From positions 9,447,717-9,511,716 of the forward strand of contig NC_087261.1 of the NCBI RefSeq assembly GCF_037042905.1: DNA of 64,000 bases. Direction: 5' to 3'. This document shows positions 22,051 to 33,926 of the stretch, piece by piece; the stretch's first letter is position 1; every line of letters starts with the position of its first letter. A program made the position numbers and the translations under genes. The stretch comes from Lytechinus pictus (lineage: Eukaryota > Echinodermata > Echinoidea > Temnopleuroida > Toxopneustidae). The notes beneath the pieces are model-generated. The model was not told the DNA's origin. It saw only the letters and a program-made list of their open reading frames with translations, and did not search any database.

Positions 22051-22339
22051 ATTGAGAAAAGAGAGAGAATTAAGGGGAAATAAAGAGAATCATAGGGAAA
22101 AAGGAAATAATGTGTATTTCCAGAATTTGAATGGCCTGTGTGTTTACTCCTTTCAGTGTAATGTGCACATTGCCTGGTTCGTGAGATGCACAATGAAGTC
22201 AATATAAAACAAATATCTTTCCTCGCACTATATTAGAGCTTTCACTATTTAGTGACATACGTATATGTTTTTCAAAATTAACCCTAACTTATACCTGGGC
22301 TATTTCGCAAGTTTTAGTAAAATCATTCATGGTCAGATC
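22051..22339. other. Non-coding stretch
   Basis: A purine-rich segment near 22050-22110, then AT-rich sequence. No feature is recognised. Confidence 0.4.
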
Positions 22340-23975
22340 TCTGAACTTCCCGTATATAACAGGTTCTTTGTCACAATCACAGGACTTTAAAATTCCCAAG
22401 AAAAATAAGCCGAGACAGTTATTACAAAATTGGCTACCAATTTCACTTTTAAATGTTATAATATAAAATTGCAACTGGGTGCATAGCAATTCGCTTAAAA
22501 CGTATATTACCCTACTTAATAGACGAAAATCATTTGGGAAAACATTCGATTGCTTTATCATATTATCCTTTACACTGAACTCAATGATCTACCTGGTATG
22601 TTGTTAATAATTGATTTTGAAAAAAGCTTTTGATTGTGTTTCTCATAAGTTCCTATTTAATCATGTTAATGTCCTTGATTTTTTTTTCTATTTGGTTCGT
22701 CATTTAGAGATGGATTTATGTGTTTTATTCTAATGCTTCTTCTTGTGTTACAATGAATGGTTTTTGTACAAAAAGATTTGATATAGGGCGAGGGTGTCGG
22801 CAGGGAGATCCATTATCGCCCTATCTCTTTCTATTAGTGAAATATTAGGAATTTTAATTAGGCATTCCAATGATTGGTATACATGTACAATGAAAATATA
22901 GTAAAATACAACAATATACAGACGACACAATTTTTACAATTAATGGTTCAAAAGAAGATTTACTAGGTGCATTTGAAATAGGTAATTTTGAAAAAAAATA
23001 TTGGGCCTCAATATCAATATATCAAAAACTCCTGCAACATGGATAGGGAAAAATAGATTCTGTAAAAAGCAGCTTCTTCCTGAACATAAATTAGATTGGG
23101 TATCAGAGGGCACTTAATATACTTGGGTGTAGACTTTTCTGTTAATCTAGTAGAAATGGTCGACAATAACTACACTGAAAAACTTAAAGAAATTAAACGT
23201 CAAATTGTATCATGGTCTACAAGAAATTTAACCGTCCTGGGAAGAATTACTGTTGTAAAATCTTTGTTAGTACCGAAATTAAAATACTTATTGCTTTCAC
23301 CTCCAGAACCAAGTCTGCCAATACTGCCAATACTGCCAATAATGAAAGATAGAAATCGTTCATTCTATGGATTTATATGGGGAAACAAACCTGACAAAAT
23401 AAGTAGAAGACAAATGTGTCAACTATTATCATAAAGGCGGGGTTAAAATTATAAATATTTTACTCATGCCAAATCTCTGAAGATTTCATGGATAAGAAGA
23501 CTTTTAAACGATTCTCAAAATAGTTTCACTTTTCATAAGTTCAATAATAATAATAACAACGCGCCTCGGATAAGAATATTTCTAGATAGATGGCGCTATA
23601 TAAATGCCTATTATTATTATGCTTTCTTAATTCATGCACACACTTCACTTGTATACGGGCTCACATTATTACAGAACATTGGCAGAAATTAATTACAATG
23701 TATTTTGGAAAGAAGTTTTACTCGCTTGGTCAGACTTGCTCGAAATATTGATGACATATAGCCCGCCAACCCCTCTGGAATAACCCTCGAATAAAAATGA
23801 ATAACAAAGCAACTTCTTACAGGTCTTGAGATTTACGAGGTATAAATCAATTCAATGATCAGATGGTTCGATCTTTTCATACTTTGCATTTCAACGTGTA
23901 TCGCTAGACAAACAAATTTTTGTACAGTATTACGGTCTTTATAATGCAATTGGTTCTGGTTTCCCCACAGATTCA
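22340..23975 (+). mobile_element. Decayed L1/Tx1-type LINE relic
   Basis: Fragments of a reverse transcriptase are readable across several frames on the plus strand. They include NWxPIS-like and IATGCIAxRLKT sequence (22430-22510), FEKAFDCVSHKFL (about 22620), GCRQGDPLSPYLFLL (about 22795), a decayed catalytic box YTDDT (about 22920), and an open stretch LGVDF...LTVLGRITVVKSLL (23125-23270). Past an AAT-rich interruption (23540-23640) lie FWKEVLLAWSDLL (about 23705) and further C-terminal pieces. Multiple frameshifts and stops show an old, dead copy. Confidence 0.7.
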
Positions 23976-24053
23976 TTCACACGTAACTACTAAACACATT
24001 GAACCAATCATTCCTGAAGCTTTGCACCTTGTTGTGAAAACACAATCGGAATG

Positions 24054-24670
24054 CAGTGGCGTAACAGGAGGGGGCAGGGGGGGGGGGCAAGCTGTCCCCC
24101 TGGCGGATTTCACCGAGAAAAAAAATTTGGAAAAAAAAAGAAAAGGGGGGGGGGGAAGAAAGGGAAAGGGGAAGGAAAGGGGAAAGGAAAGGAGGAAAAG
24201 GAAAGGGAAAAGTGAAAAGAAAACGAAGAAGAAAACAATGTTTTTAATGGAAAAGTGGGAAAAGGAACGAAAGAACATTTGAGAAAGAACAAATCATTCC
24301 GAAATAGGCCTACGTAATGCAATAGCAAGATGGGAAATAAATTAAAAGATGACAAAATGGTAAACGATAGCGGGAAATGAAGGCAGAATGGAATTAGTCA
24401 AAAGCTAAATTGGAAAACAAAGAAAAGGGACAAGAAAAAAAAACTTGATTACATGATCGGGCTGCCGAGGATAGAAAGTAAAGAGCGGGAAGAAAGATGG
24501 ACTGCATACAACATTGTGCGATAAGCTTGCTAAATTTTATGCAAATAAGCTACCGGGGCTTTGCCCCAAACCCCACGCAGTAGGGGCTCGGCTCTTCATC
24601 TATAACCTTCAAATGGCTCTATATACGCCCCACCCCCTGTATGGACCCTTCCTACATTAAGCTTTACGTT
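24054..24670 (+). mobile_element. Possible hAT-like MITE with purine-rich body
   Basis: It starts CAGTGGCGTAACAGG followed by G-runs, then a purine-rich tract (24110-24250, long A/G runs). A GGGGC-TTT-GCCCC hairpin occurs at 24555-24567. No matching right end was found, so the right limit is arbitrary. Confidence 0.35.
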
Positions 24671-24675
24671 CAATC

Positions 24676-25361
24676 ACCGGCGTACAGGCACGGGGGGGGG
24701 GGGGTCTTGGTTACACACCCAAGAAGAAATAAAAGAAATTATAGGAGACAACGTATAATGAAATGAAGGGAAACAATGAAATGTGTTATTTGCTGAATAT
24801 AATGGATATCATATCACATAATTAGAATTTAATTTAAATAGGCATTTTTTTTCCAGCTCGCTTTGCACGCTGGCAACTTTTTACTAATTTTTTCCCACAT
24901 TGCTATGTTTTGCCCCCTCAAAATATTTGGTTCAACTGGGTTGAATAATTGTGTTGTGTAAAAGCTATATATATTATACCCGCGATTGTATTAAAAATAG
25001 CGGCAACCTGCGAGGTTTAAATGGCTTTGATATCAAGAAGTTCCGGGGGCTCCAGACGGACCCCAACCGCATAGCACTGCCGCATATGAGTATGGAAGGG
25101 TTGGGCCATGGTCCCCAAAAGTTCTAAAACCAAGAAAAAAGGGAGGAAAGAAAAGCAAAGGAAAAGTGTAGGATATGATTTTATTTACTTAATATAATGT
25201 AAAAAATTATCTCAAAGTTAAATTCTCATGAAAATGTGATTTTTATTCTCGCTCGCTTCGCTCCCTCGGGACTTATATTAAGCAGCTTTTTAGCACATGC
25301 GCCATACTGCGCCTCTCGTTTTTTTTACTCTTCACGCTACTGCCGCAAAGAATTATGTTCC
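24676..25361 (+). mobile_element. Possible hAT-like MITE (GGCGTACAG family)
   Basis: It starts CACCGGCGTACAGGCACGGG. Its body (TGGATATCATATC) is related to that of the 26539 element. It contains AGCTCGCTTTGCACGC and CTCGCTCGCTTCGCTCC, the latter carrying GCGAAGC on the minus strand. No clear right terminus. Confidence 0.35.
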
Positions 25362-25367
25362 CAGTGG

Positions 25368-26536
25368 CAGTGGCGTACCGTGGGTCACGGCATTGGGGGG
25401 GCACCAGCAAAAATTTTGAGTCACTAAGTGAGCGCGCGAAGCGCGCTCAGTTGCCAGGTATACTGACCAAATAGAGACATTTTAAGGACAGTGCTATTAA
25501 ACGGATATTCTCTCACTGGTCAAATAATGCGAGCGCGAAGCGCGAGCTTAAGATTTTTGATATTCAGACCTAAAAAGAGACATTATAATCAATCTTTTGT
25601 AATCATGATACGTACCTGTCTAAATAATGCGAGCGCGACTCGCGAGCTGAAATTTTTGTAAATATTGACCCCAAACAGGACGATTTTAAGGACTATATTT
25701 TAGGAATCCATTAAGAGTATACACATCTCACCATAGTCATCTAATGCGAGTGCCAATAAGCGCTTGCTGATTTTGTTAGAATTACATTTAAACATGCTCA
25801 TAAAGCACTTGTTATCATGATTAACATACCCATCTTACTAATCAAATCTTGCGAGCGCGAAGCGCGAGCTGAAAATTTAGGAAATTCAGACCTGAAGAGG
25901 GGCATTTTAAGGCTTGTTTGTAGGAATTCACGGAGATTATACATGGTTTATAACCAAATGATGCGAGCGCGAAGCGCGAGCTGAAAATTTTTGATATTCA
26001 GATTAGAAAAAGGGACATTTTAAGGACTGCTTCTAGGAATTTATGGAGAGCAGACATATTTCACCAATCCACTACTGCGAACGTAAGCACGGACAGGAAA
26101 TGTTTTATATTAAGACCTGAAAATGGGGCAATCTCTTTAAGTAGTCATGAAAAAGAAGCATACTATAATAAAACAATAATAACTCAAAATGCGAGGAAAT
26201 ATATTTGGCAGCTTGGTGTATGTTGACTTGAAAACGGGAGGTTTTAGTATAACAGGATTATATTTCTCGGTAAACACACAATGCGAGCACCAGGAACAAT
26301 GAAGACATAGGCCCTGAGCAAATTATGTTTCATAAACTTATTAAAGAAAATGTTTCTTATGTATTTTAATATAACATAATTATGATATGATATAAAATTA
26401 TAATGAACAATAGTGTCTTCTTTCCCACTACGTTTCTCTTCCTTTCTCCCTCTTTTTCTCCTTTTCCCCGTTTTTTTTTTGGTCAGCCGATTGGGGGGGC
26501 ACGTGCCCCCCATGCCCCCCCGTAGTTACGCCACTG
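25368..26536 (+). mobile_element. Non-autonomous hAT element, copy 2 (LINE-free)
   Basis: It has the same termini and interior as the element at 10158, without the LINE. It is flanked by a perfect 8-bp duplication CCCAGTGG (25360-25367 and 26537-26544). It carries the GCGAGCGCGAAGCGCGAGC motif at 25529, 25851 and 25973 and a variant at 25629. A perfect hairpin GAGCGCGC-GAA-GCGCGCTC lies at 25430-25448. It contains no transposase. The target looks like the terminus of another CAGTGGCATACAG element, so this is an insertion into an older transposon end. Confidence 0.85.
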
Positions 26537-26838
26537 CCCAGTGGCATACAGACCACAAAAAAGGAATGGAAAGAGAGAAAAGTGAAATATATTATTCTCT
26601 GGATATCATGTCAAAATCTATCACAAAATTTGATTTTTGTATTTAAAATGTCAAAATTTATGCTCGCTCGCAACTTTTTTTTAAAGATAAAATAATTATG
26701 CCTGATACGCAATGTCTGGCCATCTCAAAATCGTCGCCTCATTACACCATTACGCCTGTTCATACCCATGATATGACCGTAAAATTTTTGGCTCTTGCCC
26801 CCCCCCCCCCCTGGTCACCGACCTCTGTTACGCCGCTG
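26537..26838 (+). mobile_element. Older hAT-like MITE hit by copy 2
   Basis: The left end CAGTGGCATACAGACC sits at 26539 (partly duplicated at 25362). The right end is TGTTACGCCGCTG at 26826-26838, after a C-run. The termini pair as imperfect inverted repeats. The body matches 8050-8165. Confidence 0.45.
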
Positions 26839-28392
26839 TCGGGATGCTCACATAGGCCTAAATTTTACATTGTTCTTTTCTAAAATTCGAAGCAAAAGAA
26901 TGTCAGGCTCTTGCAAGCTGGGAAAGTCTGTTTTCGAAATGAACTTATTGGGTTTCTTAGTTTGTTTGATTCCTTTTCAAGCAACAATGGATGTAAACAT
27001 GAGATGGTTTAAAATTAAGATTTTAAACAAAATATTGTATACATTTTATGAAAGATTCTCTGCTGAAATTTGGTATAGTAACAAATATGAAATGTACTTT
27101 TTGTATCGATAATGATAAAACAATAATTTACAAATATTTTGCCTTTGTAACCATTCTAATGTAATTTGGTCGAAAATATAATCGTGGATATTTCAAATTA
27201 CTACAATGTTATGTCAAAATTAAAGCAATATTATGAAATGTAAATATATACAACAAATCTCATGCAGAGAAAATAAATTTAAAAAGAAATGGTTTCATGT
27301 CAGAAAGTTTTTTGAGCAATTAAGTTGACAATATGTTATTTTAACAAACATGATCATTGTTCTTTGTGGATAAATCTTCTATAAAGAGTCATTTTTCTTG
27401 CCAAAATGGCTTTGGCTATGATATTGTATAGTCAGTTTTGACTATTTCTATGCATGTACATGTTAAAAGTGTTATGTACATATTTAGCTTGTTTATTCAC
27501 TGCTTTGTATGAAATATTTGATGTCATGAAGAGAATTTTTGAAAATAAAGAACCCTGTGGAAGGGGGAAAGAAAAAAAGATTTTTCCTCCCATAATTCAC
27601 CCAAAGTGTCCACTAAATCTTTCAAAATTACTTCAGAAATTGAAAAAAAAAAACGATGACAGGCTTGGTCGCTTTGCTCTCTCACTATTAAGTTACTTGG
27701 AAAATGGCTATGTATCTGCCGCCGGAAACAAAATTTCTGCGTACGGCCTTTTCCATATCTAAAAGTTTGGCCTGTAAGTATGTTAGGGAGATGGAATGGG
27801 GGGGGGGGGGCAAGTCGTCGGTCCTTATTTTTTCCGTGATATTTTACCATTTACGTTTCAATTTCAGTTCTATTTTTTTTTTCTTACAATCGTTGCTGCC
27901 TTTCCGTCCTAAAATTGTTTTATTGTCTTTTCTGTTTTGTTATTTATACGTTGCACCAAAATGTAATAAATGTCCTTTCTCATTCATCTTTACTTCCGCC
28001 CTCTCCGTTTACTATCGCATTTCGTCGCTACGGTCACCGGTCGCGATTTGTACACAACATGCACGCAGACAACATTGATATATTATAAGGTCTTTGGATT
28101 GCACGGTACCTCAATGCACACAGCTAGCATGCCTGATGATAGTTTTATTCAAGGAGTACATTAAGAATACAACTAAATTAATATAAAGAAAGAAGTGGTT
28201 AATCCATGTCTAAATACATTTTTATTGTTTTTAATAAAATTGAAGTATATAAAAGTTATAAAAGCTACTTTAAATTGATTTTACTAAAATCATACTGCAG
28301 TGGTTGTATAAAAAAATTACAAGTGAGTGTAGTGACGGTTGAAATTAAACTAATTTTCGATTTCGATGAAAGCGGCTGCTTCTTCGTTTTCA
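26839..28392. other. Non-coding stretch, no gene recognised
   Basis: AT-rich with a G-run near 27799. Frames of up to about 124 codons occur on both strands but overlap one another and show no recognisable domain. Confidence 0.4.
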
Positions 28393-29104
28393 GATTAGGG
28401 GACTGACCCGAAAGACGCCCAAATCGATGCAGATTATTGATTGATGCCCGAAGATTTTACGCACGGAAAGTAGATTGGTAAGTTTCTTATCGTATATTTC
28501 ATCTCCTTAATAATTCCATTGATCGTGACATTTTGTGATCGTTGAGTTGTCTGACGTGACAAAGCTCAGGGACAGGAGCCCGGGGACGGAATCGTCTCGA
28601 TGGTATCTCGCGCTCGCCGGCGAAATAGTTTACACAACATCGATACCGGATGATTTTAGCTGTCCCGTCCGTTTGCGAAAAGAGATTTCATCATCTGTGT
28701 TTGCTTACGGCGTCCTTGAAGTATTATACAGCCTTTCCGAATGGCAAATTAACGTTAGAGAACATGGATTAAATGAAATGGAAAAAGCCAACATAACATT
28801 AATGGAATTGGAATGGTGTCATGTTGGTGCTGTACCGGTACTTGAGTCTTGGCGCTAGTGCAGTTTAACATCCCGTAGAAAATGTCCATTGTTGATGGAA
28901 ATCGGTGGTGTCGATGTTTATTACGTTTGGTTGCATGGTTAGTTGTGATTGTTGTGCAGGAAGCCAAGCAATTAGAATGGCAAAATCATTAATGATGGAG
29001 ACTCCAGGACCAGGGCAAATGCAATGTTGGAAAATTGCTGTCTAAAACTAAAAATGGAGATGGAATATGAGCCAAGAAATAAAACTGCTAGATCATAGAT
29101 GAAT
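28393..29104 (+). other. Possible non-coding exon cluster
   Basis: Two segments have convincing splice-like borders. One runs from after TTCGTTTTCAG (near 28392) to a donor GGTAAGTTTC near 28478. The other runs from after GTTGTGCAG (near 28958) to ATG|GTAAGTG near 29105. The region is more GC-rich than its flanks. A 107-codon frame (28535-28858) matches nothing I recognise. The second segment has stops in all frames, so if real it would be untranslated RNA. Motif evidence only. Confidence 0.25.
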
Positions 29105-30329
29105 GGTAAGTGTTTATGAGAGGACTCTGGAAGTTTGAAAGCTCTCAATTTGTCATAAATGATAGACAGTAGACATCAACAGAATCTTCATTGCCAAAAC
29201 GTCAAAAATTACTTAAAATTTTTACAGAAAGTCCACATAGATCCTAACCCAGGGAGCTCCGGCCCGCGAAGCGGGCTGGAGCCCAGGTCCCTAGTCCGGT
29301 GTCTACAATATGTACCGGTATGTGTAAATGCACGGTGGACTCCTGGCCAGGGTAGATTATGGTCTCAATAACTTGGAAAGAAAATTGTGAAAACAGAAAT
29401 TATGCACTTACCACGATTATATGGATGAAGGTCTATCGTGTGGCAGTATCCTGACATTGAGGCATAGACTGGAACCTAAACAAAACAAAAAGTTCTCTTC
29501 TACCCTAGTCCCGATCGGCCATTTTGTTATGAATTTTGAAAGAATTAGGAGAGGCATCGCGGAAGCTTGCTCATAGCGTGTCTCGGGGAAGAAGACGTTT
29601 GCTGTATTCTGCTCAAGGAATGTCTTAAATGCTAATCTTTCAATTTGAGCACAGATAAAGCAATGCAATGGGAAATGCCACTGCAAAAGATATGCATAAT
29701 TATACAGTAAAAGAGGAGGCATAGATTATGGGGACCTTTTATCTTTCTTTACAAACAATAATAATTTTAATATTTGAACAGACATATTTTTACACAAGTG
29801 GTAAATATTTCAAAGATCATTAGCCAAGATAAAAAAATCACAAAGGTCACCAAAAAGGAAATCTCGTAATGTTATCCTAACACTTGTTTATTCTGCCTCT
29901 GGGTTGGGAACAGATCCTAAAGCTGCACACTCTGGATCTGGATGTATACGATGCAGGGCCCTCCTGGGCATAAACACATCAGGTACTAGACAGGAATAAC
30001 CATCGTTTCTGGGGATTTATTCAACAATTTCTGACATTTTACTGTAATCCCCATTTACCGACGGTAGGGTGTACGTGTGGGCTCGCATGTGTTCTCATTC
30101 CCTCACTTTTGTCAATTCACAGTCCAAAGTTTGATGTAATTTTACACATCGAATTTACAATCTAAGGATGTATAAACAACAAACTTTTAAAACGTGATAT
30201 TTAAATGTTTAAATACTTTAAACGATATAGATGAAAAAGGCATGAAAAATATACTTTACCGATGTTTAATTGGGTTGAACACGATAAAAATGGTCAAAAT
30301 GGCAGCCAAACTATAAAATATTTACAAAC
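29105..30329. other. Non-coding stretch with a GC hairpin
   Basis: No gene is recognised. A perfect GCCCGC-GAA-GCGGGC hairpin lies near 29262-29276. Confidence 0.4.
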
Positions 30330-30344
30330 GAACGTCAACAATCA

Positions 30345-30540
30345 CGAATGTGATATCGATATTGCTTTCGATATTATACGATCTGCTCCATATGCGAACG
30401 AAACCGAAGATAAACGATACTAGTTATACTAGTACTAGTACTAGTTATAATCGCGATATATCGATTCGAGACATTAAGTTAATAACGATAATGACGTCAT
30501 TCAAGATGGCAACTTGCAAGAAAAACCGTCAGGTCAGGTG
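30345..30540 (+). promoter_or_regulatory. Promoter candidate: palindrome cluster, full CRE and YY1-like initiator
   Basis: A dense run of self-complementary hexamers and octamers (GATATCGATATT, repeated ACTAGT at 30419-30447, ATCGCGAT, ATCGAT) leads into a palindromic CRE, ATGACGTCAT (30491-30500). It is followed at once by CAAGATGGC (30502-30510), a YY1-type start-site element. A possible 5' donor CAG|GTGAAA lies at 30537/30538. The next downstream acceptor on this strand that precedes a coding exon is at 40795, so this could be the start of the RP1-like gene. That link is inferred. Confidence 0.35.
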
Positions 30541-30717
30541 AAAATGTCTTAGATGACAGATTTCTCAATCATCCAGAGGATTTTTTTCAATAACTCCGGC
30601 CCAAGGTATGCAATTACTTAAGTTATTTATATTTCCCTTATAATGGAAACCATGAAACTTTCAATTTTGCTTAAAAAACAGTTTTAAATCGCGATCTATA
30701 AAACGCTAGTTCACTAT

Positions 30718-31165
30718 ACGTTGGCTGTAGGTACGGGGCCCCATCCCCTTCAGTCTATGTATGGTGAGTGGAGCCAACGTAGTTCAGCGGAACAACCAAA
30801 ATACAGAGACTGAAGCTTTTGGTCTCATCAGGTACTTGACCTGGATTTTGCCAGGACCAGCAGGTGCAATACACCGGGTGAACACCCTACTCTTTGACGA
30901 ATAGTGTATTGGTTTTAACGTGCACAGGTTGTACCTCTCCTATACAAGGGACCAACATTTGCGTCCTTTCCGATGGACGGAGTGTTTTTCCAACTGTATT
31001 CACACCTGCACTAAATACAGTGGTGAGGCACGCTAACACACAACGCTATAGCATCAGATTTTTTTGTTAGACGCGTTTCGGCATGAGCAGGACTCGAACC
31101 CCTCACGTTGAGATCTACGATCTTATCCAAAACATGCGCTCTAACCGACTGAGCTACGCTGCCTC
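30718..31165 (-). mobile_element. tRNA-derived SINE with long body
   Basis: On the minus strand the head GAGGCAGCGTAGCTCAGTCG (starting at 31165) carries an A box TAGCTCAGTCGG and a B box GGGGTTCGAGTCC. A body follows with the conserved-looking segment around 30900-30990 (TTTTAACGTGCACAGG on the plus strand). The head resembles a tRNA, but the anticodon arm is poor and no mature 3' end is present. A 10-bp inverted pair, TACGTTGGCT and AGCCAACGTA, brackets the distal end (30718-30780). Confidence 0.55.
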
Positions 31166-31654
31166 TGAGTTGTTATGCAAAGAATTTGCGTTGCTTCAAT
31201 TTCTAAAATATGTCTGTATTACCGCAAGAAAATAAAGTTTTGAATGAAATTCAACACCAGAAGTGCAAAGAGTAGCTGGTTTCATTTCTCTGCACTTTGT
31301 GATTAATTGCAGCCTCTATAGAAAATCTGAATGACTATCATTTATGTCACACTGCACTGACTGCAGTCACAGTTCCATCCACAGAGTGCACATTTTGCAA
31401 ATAAAATTTATTGGCAATTCAACTTTAGGACCCATTTACCATACAGAAATATTTTAAAAATCACTATACCATATGTGCCATAAGGCAAAGATACATGTAA
31501 TGCACTGTGTCTCATGCTATTTGATGAAAACATTGTGTTCAATTCAGATGCAGCTAATACAGTAGGTGTTTGGAAATAGAACACAAATCTTACAATCTTT
31601 TTCCTTGGAAAAAAAGAAAATTGTTGGATTTAAAAAGATAATCTTATTATCAGG
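31166..31654. other. Non-coding stretch
   Basis: No gene or repeat recognised. Confidence 0.45.
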
Positions 31655-31800
31655 GATGAAGTCGAGGCTGATACTTCCGAGTCATGAGGCCGCTGGAGGA
31701 AACCTTGTCCTATAGACTTTGTGCATTTGACTAGGCCCAAAGCCAAGGTCAAGGCCGGCAAACTCTGGCCGTCATGCTGGCATTCGCTGCATCCCTGGGG
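31655..31800. mobile_element. Small MITE with GGGATG..AGTC termini
   Basis: The left end CAGGGATGAAGTCGAGGC and the right end GCATTCGCTGCATCCCTG pair as imperfect inverted repeats. The interior (AGGTCAAGGCCGGC) is related to the element at 61100-61222. Confidence 0.45.
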
Positions 31801-31965
31801 CCTGTTGGATAAAAGTTACCATTATGGATAAAAGTTACCATTATGGTATCTTTGCCACCCAATGGTAACCTTGCATGGAATACTTGATTCTGATTGGCTG
31901 TTGATCATCGTTACCATGATACTTAGCATTGGATGGCAAAGGAATAGTTACTGCAATGGGGCCCA
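31797..31965. mobile_element. Small MITE with GGGGCC termini
   Basis: It starts GGGGCCTGTTGGATAAAAGT and ends GTTACTGCAATGGGGCCCAG, with GTTACCAT blocks in both orientations inside. An internal 20-bp direct repeat (GGATAAAAGTTACCATTATG) occurs at 31808 and about 31827. Confidence 0.45.
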
Positions 31966-32354
31966 GGGTATTTTATTTTAAAAACATTTTTTCGAATGGC
32001 TCTCACACCAATGCATTAAATGTGAGTACTCCTTGATGTATGTTAGAATTAGGCATGCTGGTGATGGCAATAACCTAGCTTGTGAGATATTGCTGAAACA
32101 TTTTTTATTGGATTGGAAGGAGTTAAAACTTGATTATATGCCACATCTTCCAAAAAAATATGCTTGAGTGAATTGAAGGCATTGATATCGCCATGTATAG
32201 ACAACCCAGATGATTAAAAAAATCCCAACTGTATGAAAAAAATATTCAAAATTTTAAATATATATATAGGGTGTGTGCAAAATTGCTTTGATTTACGCCA
32301 GTGATATCATCTCATAATCATCCTTCCAAAATTTCATTGGCCCTTTTTCTTCTT
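31966..32354. other. Non-coding stretch
   Basis: AT-rich, no feature recognised. Confidence 0.45.
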
Positions 32355-32556
32355 TCACATGTCACATCGTTCCGTGCAAGCCTTGTGTGTAACTATTTTT
32401 GATACCAGCAGGTTGCCCGCGTAGTATCTTGCACGCATCTCACATGCAATTGCCCGCAGAAGCGCACGCAGAAAGTATTTGAACATGCTCAAAACGTTGT
32501 TACCGATGAGTTGCGGGTAATTGTCGCAAGGCTTGCACGGAGCAATGTGACAGGGT
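32355..32556. mobile_element. MITE with GTCACATCGTTCCGTGCAAG arms
   Basis: The left arm GTCACATCGTTCCGTGCAAG (near 32362) is matched in reverse complement by CTTGCACGGAGCAATGTGAC (near 32532). The interior is rich in TTGCCCGC and GCACGCA blocks. No coding capacity. Confidence 0.6.
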
Positions 32557-33039
32557 CTTTATCTTTTAATTTGTTGATTAGATTGCATGATGATGCATGT
32601 ATACTTTATATATGTGTGTCTGTTCAAGGGAAATATATATATGTTGGTATGTTATGCGTCTTTTGATTTCTTTGTGCAATGTTTTTTTTGTCCCCCATCT
32701 TTACATACATGTGCATGTGCATGTAGTTGAAAAATAAATCCGTTTTGATGTTTAATTTGAATCAAGTTTAGTTTACTTTTTATTACAGGATTTAGTCAAA
32801 TGGAGATTCAGAGAGAGAGAGAGAGAGAGAGTTAGAGATCGATCTATACTAAAGAGTTTTTTCATACCAATTAGAACACCCCCCCCCCCAAAAAAAAAAA
32901 TCACCTTCAACTTTTGAAATGTAAATGTGAAAGATCATCAATATTAAACTTTAAATTGCCCAGGATCAGACATTATACAGTATTTCCTTTTTTAACGTGC
33001 AATATTTTGTGTAAGAGTATTTATATATTTTATCTATGT
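32557..33039. other. Non-coding stretch with simple repeats
   Basis: It holds a (GA)n run near 32810-32831 and adjacent C- and A-homopolymers near 32879-32900. No gene is seen. Confidence 0.5.
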
Positions 33040-33235
33040 TTTGGGAGCGGCATGTGTGGGGGCTCATGCCTTCGGGGCTGTTCGGGCAACAGTGATGGAT
33101 TTCGCTTTTGTGCCCCCTGACCCACATGCCGTTCCCGCATTTCTTCGCATGTTCATGTACTGTAATTTTTTTATTCTAATGTAATGTGTATGTACTTTTT
33201 ATATTGGTCAAATAAATAAAAATAATAATAAACAT
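33040..33235 (+). mobile_element. LINE 3' UTR remnant
   Basis: A GC-rich block (GGGAGCGGCATGTGTGGGGG ... CCTTCGGGGCTGTTCGGG) runs into an AT-rich end with AAATAAATAAAAATAATAAT. This resembles a CR1/L2-type 3' end. No coding sequence is left. Confidence 0.4.
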
Positions 33236-33926
33236 CCAAGCTATTTTAGGAGAATATTCTAAAATTCAACAATTCTGATTCACTATACATGTACATGTAA
33301 TTTCCAAAATTTCTTGATATTTGCACTTCTTACATAAAATATGATTTTGTGATTTCAGTGTTAATAATCAAGTCTGAGTTGTATGTGTGTACATTGTATG
33401 TCACGTGTTACAATGTCATCAGACAGATGTTGCATTGTTTGCTATAAATTCAAAGTAATGTAAGAAAAAAACATGTATTTCAAAGCAAAATCAATACACA
33501 ACAAATATTAAATCTTAGATGCCCCTCCCCTTGATAAAATGGTAAATTGTTTAAGATGTATTGAATGTCGTGAGTCAGCAGGAGTATTTCTGTAAGTACT
33601 GATGGATTTTAATCTATCAAGTCATCACTTTAAAAGCCTACTTGTATTAGAACATTCATTAAATCCAAAATATTTAACAGAACCTAGGAAAGTACTACAT
33701 GTACTGTAAGCAATGTTAGAAGGATAAATTTAGTTTCTTATAAATGCTAAAATAGAAGTACACTGTACATATATTAAGAATCATGTAGCGTTTTTTTCTT
33801 CTTATACATGTTGCACGCTATAAAGCACAATACTGCAAGCAACCATGTACACATATGTGAGGGGTTGAAAGAATGGGATCTTTTAGGATTTGTACACCAT
33901 GTTGCAGCAGGTTTCACAATATTATA
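33236..33926. other. Non-coding stretch
   Basis: AT-rich with a few TACATGTA motifs. It ends at the TA target of the Tc1 element (33925-33926). Confidence 0.45.

Noticed and set aside
22289-22561. A 90-codon minus-strand frame
   Set aside because: The plus strand of the same stretch reads as decayed LINE reverse transcriptase.
24110-24282. Lys-rich frame on the plus strand and Phe-rich frame on the minus strand
   Set aside because: Both come from a low-complexity purine tract inside a putative MITE.
28535-28858. A 107-codon frame as a gene
   Set aside because: No domain or family resemblance, no clear start context, and it may lie between candidate splice sites. It is kept only as part of a possible non-coding exon cluster.
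29219-29290. A 2A-like peptide or LINE N-terminus suggested by HIDPNPG
   Set aside because: The core does not match the required 2A motif and no LINE sequence follows.
31084-31165. A genuine tRNA gene on the minus strand
   Set aside because: A and B boxes are good, but the anticodon arm does not fold well, no acceptor stem closes, and a SINE-like body follows.
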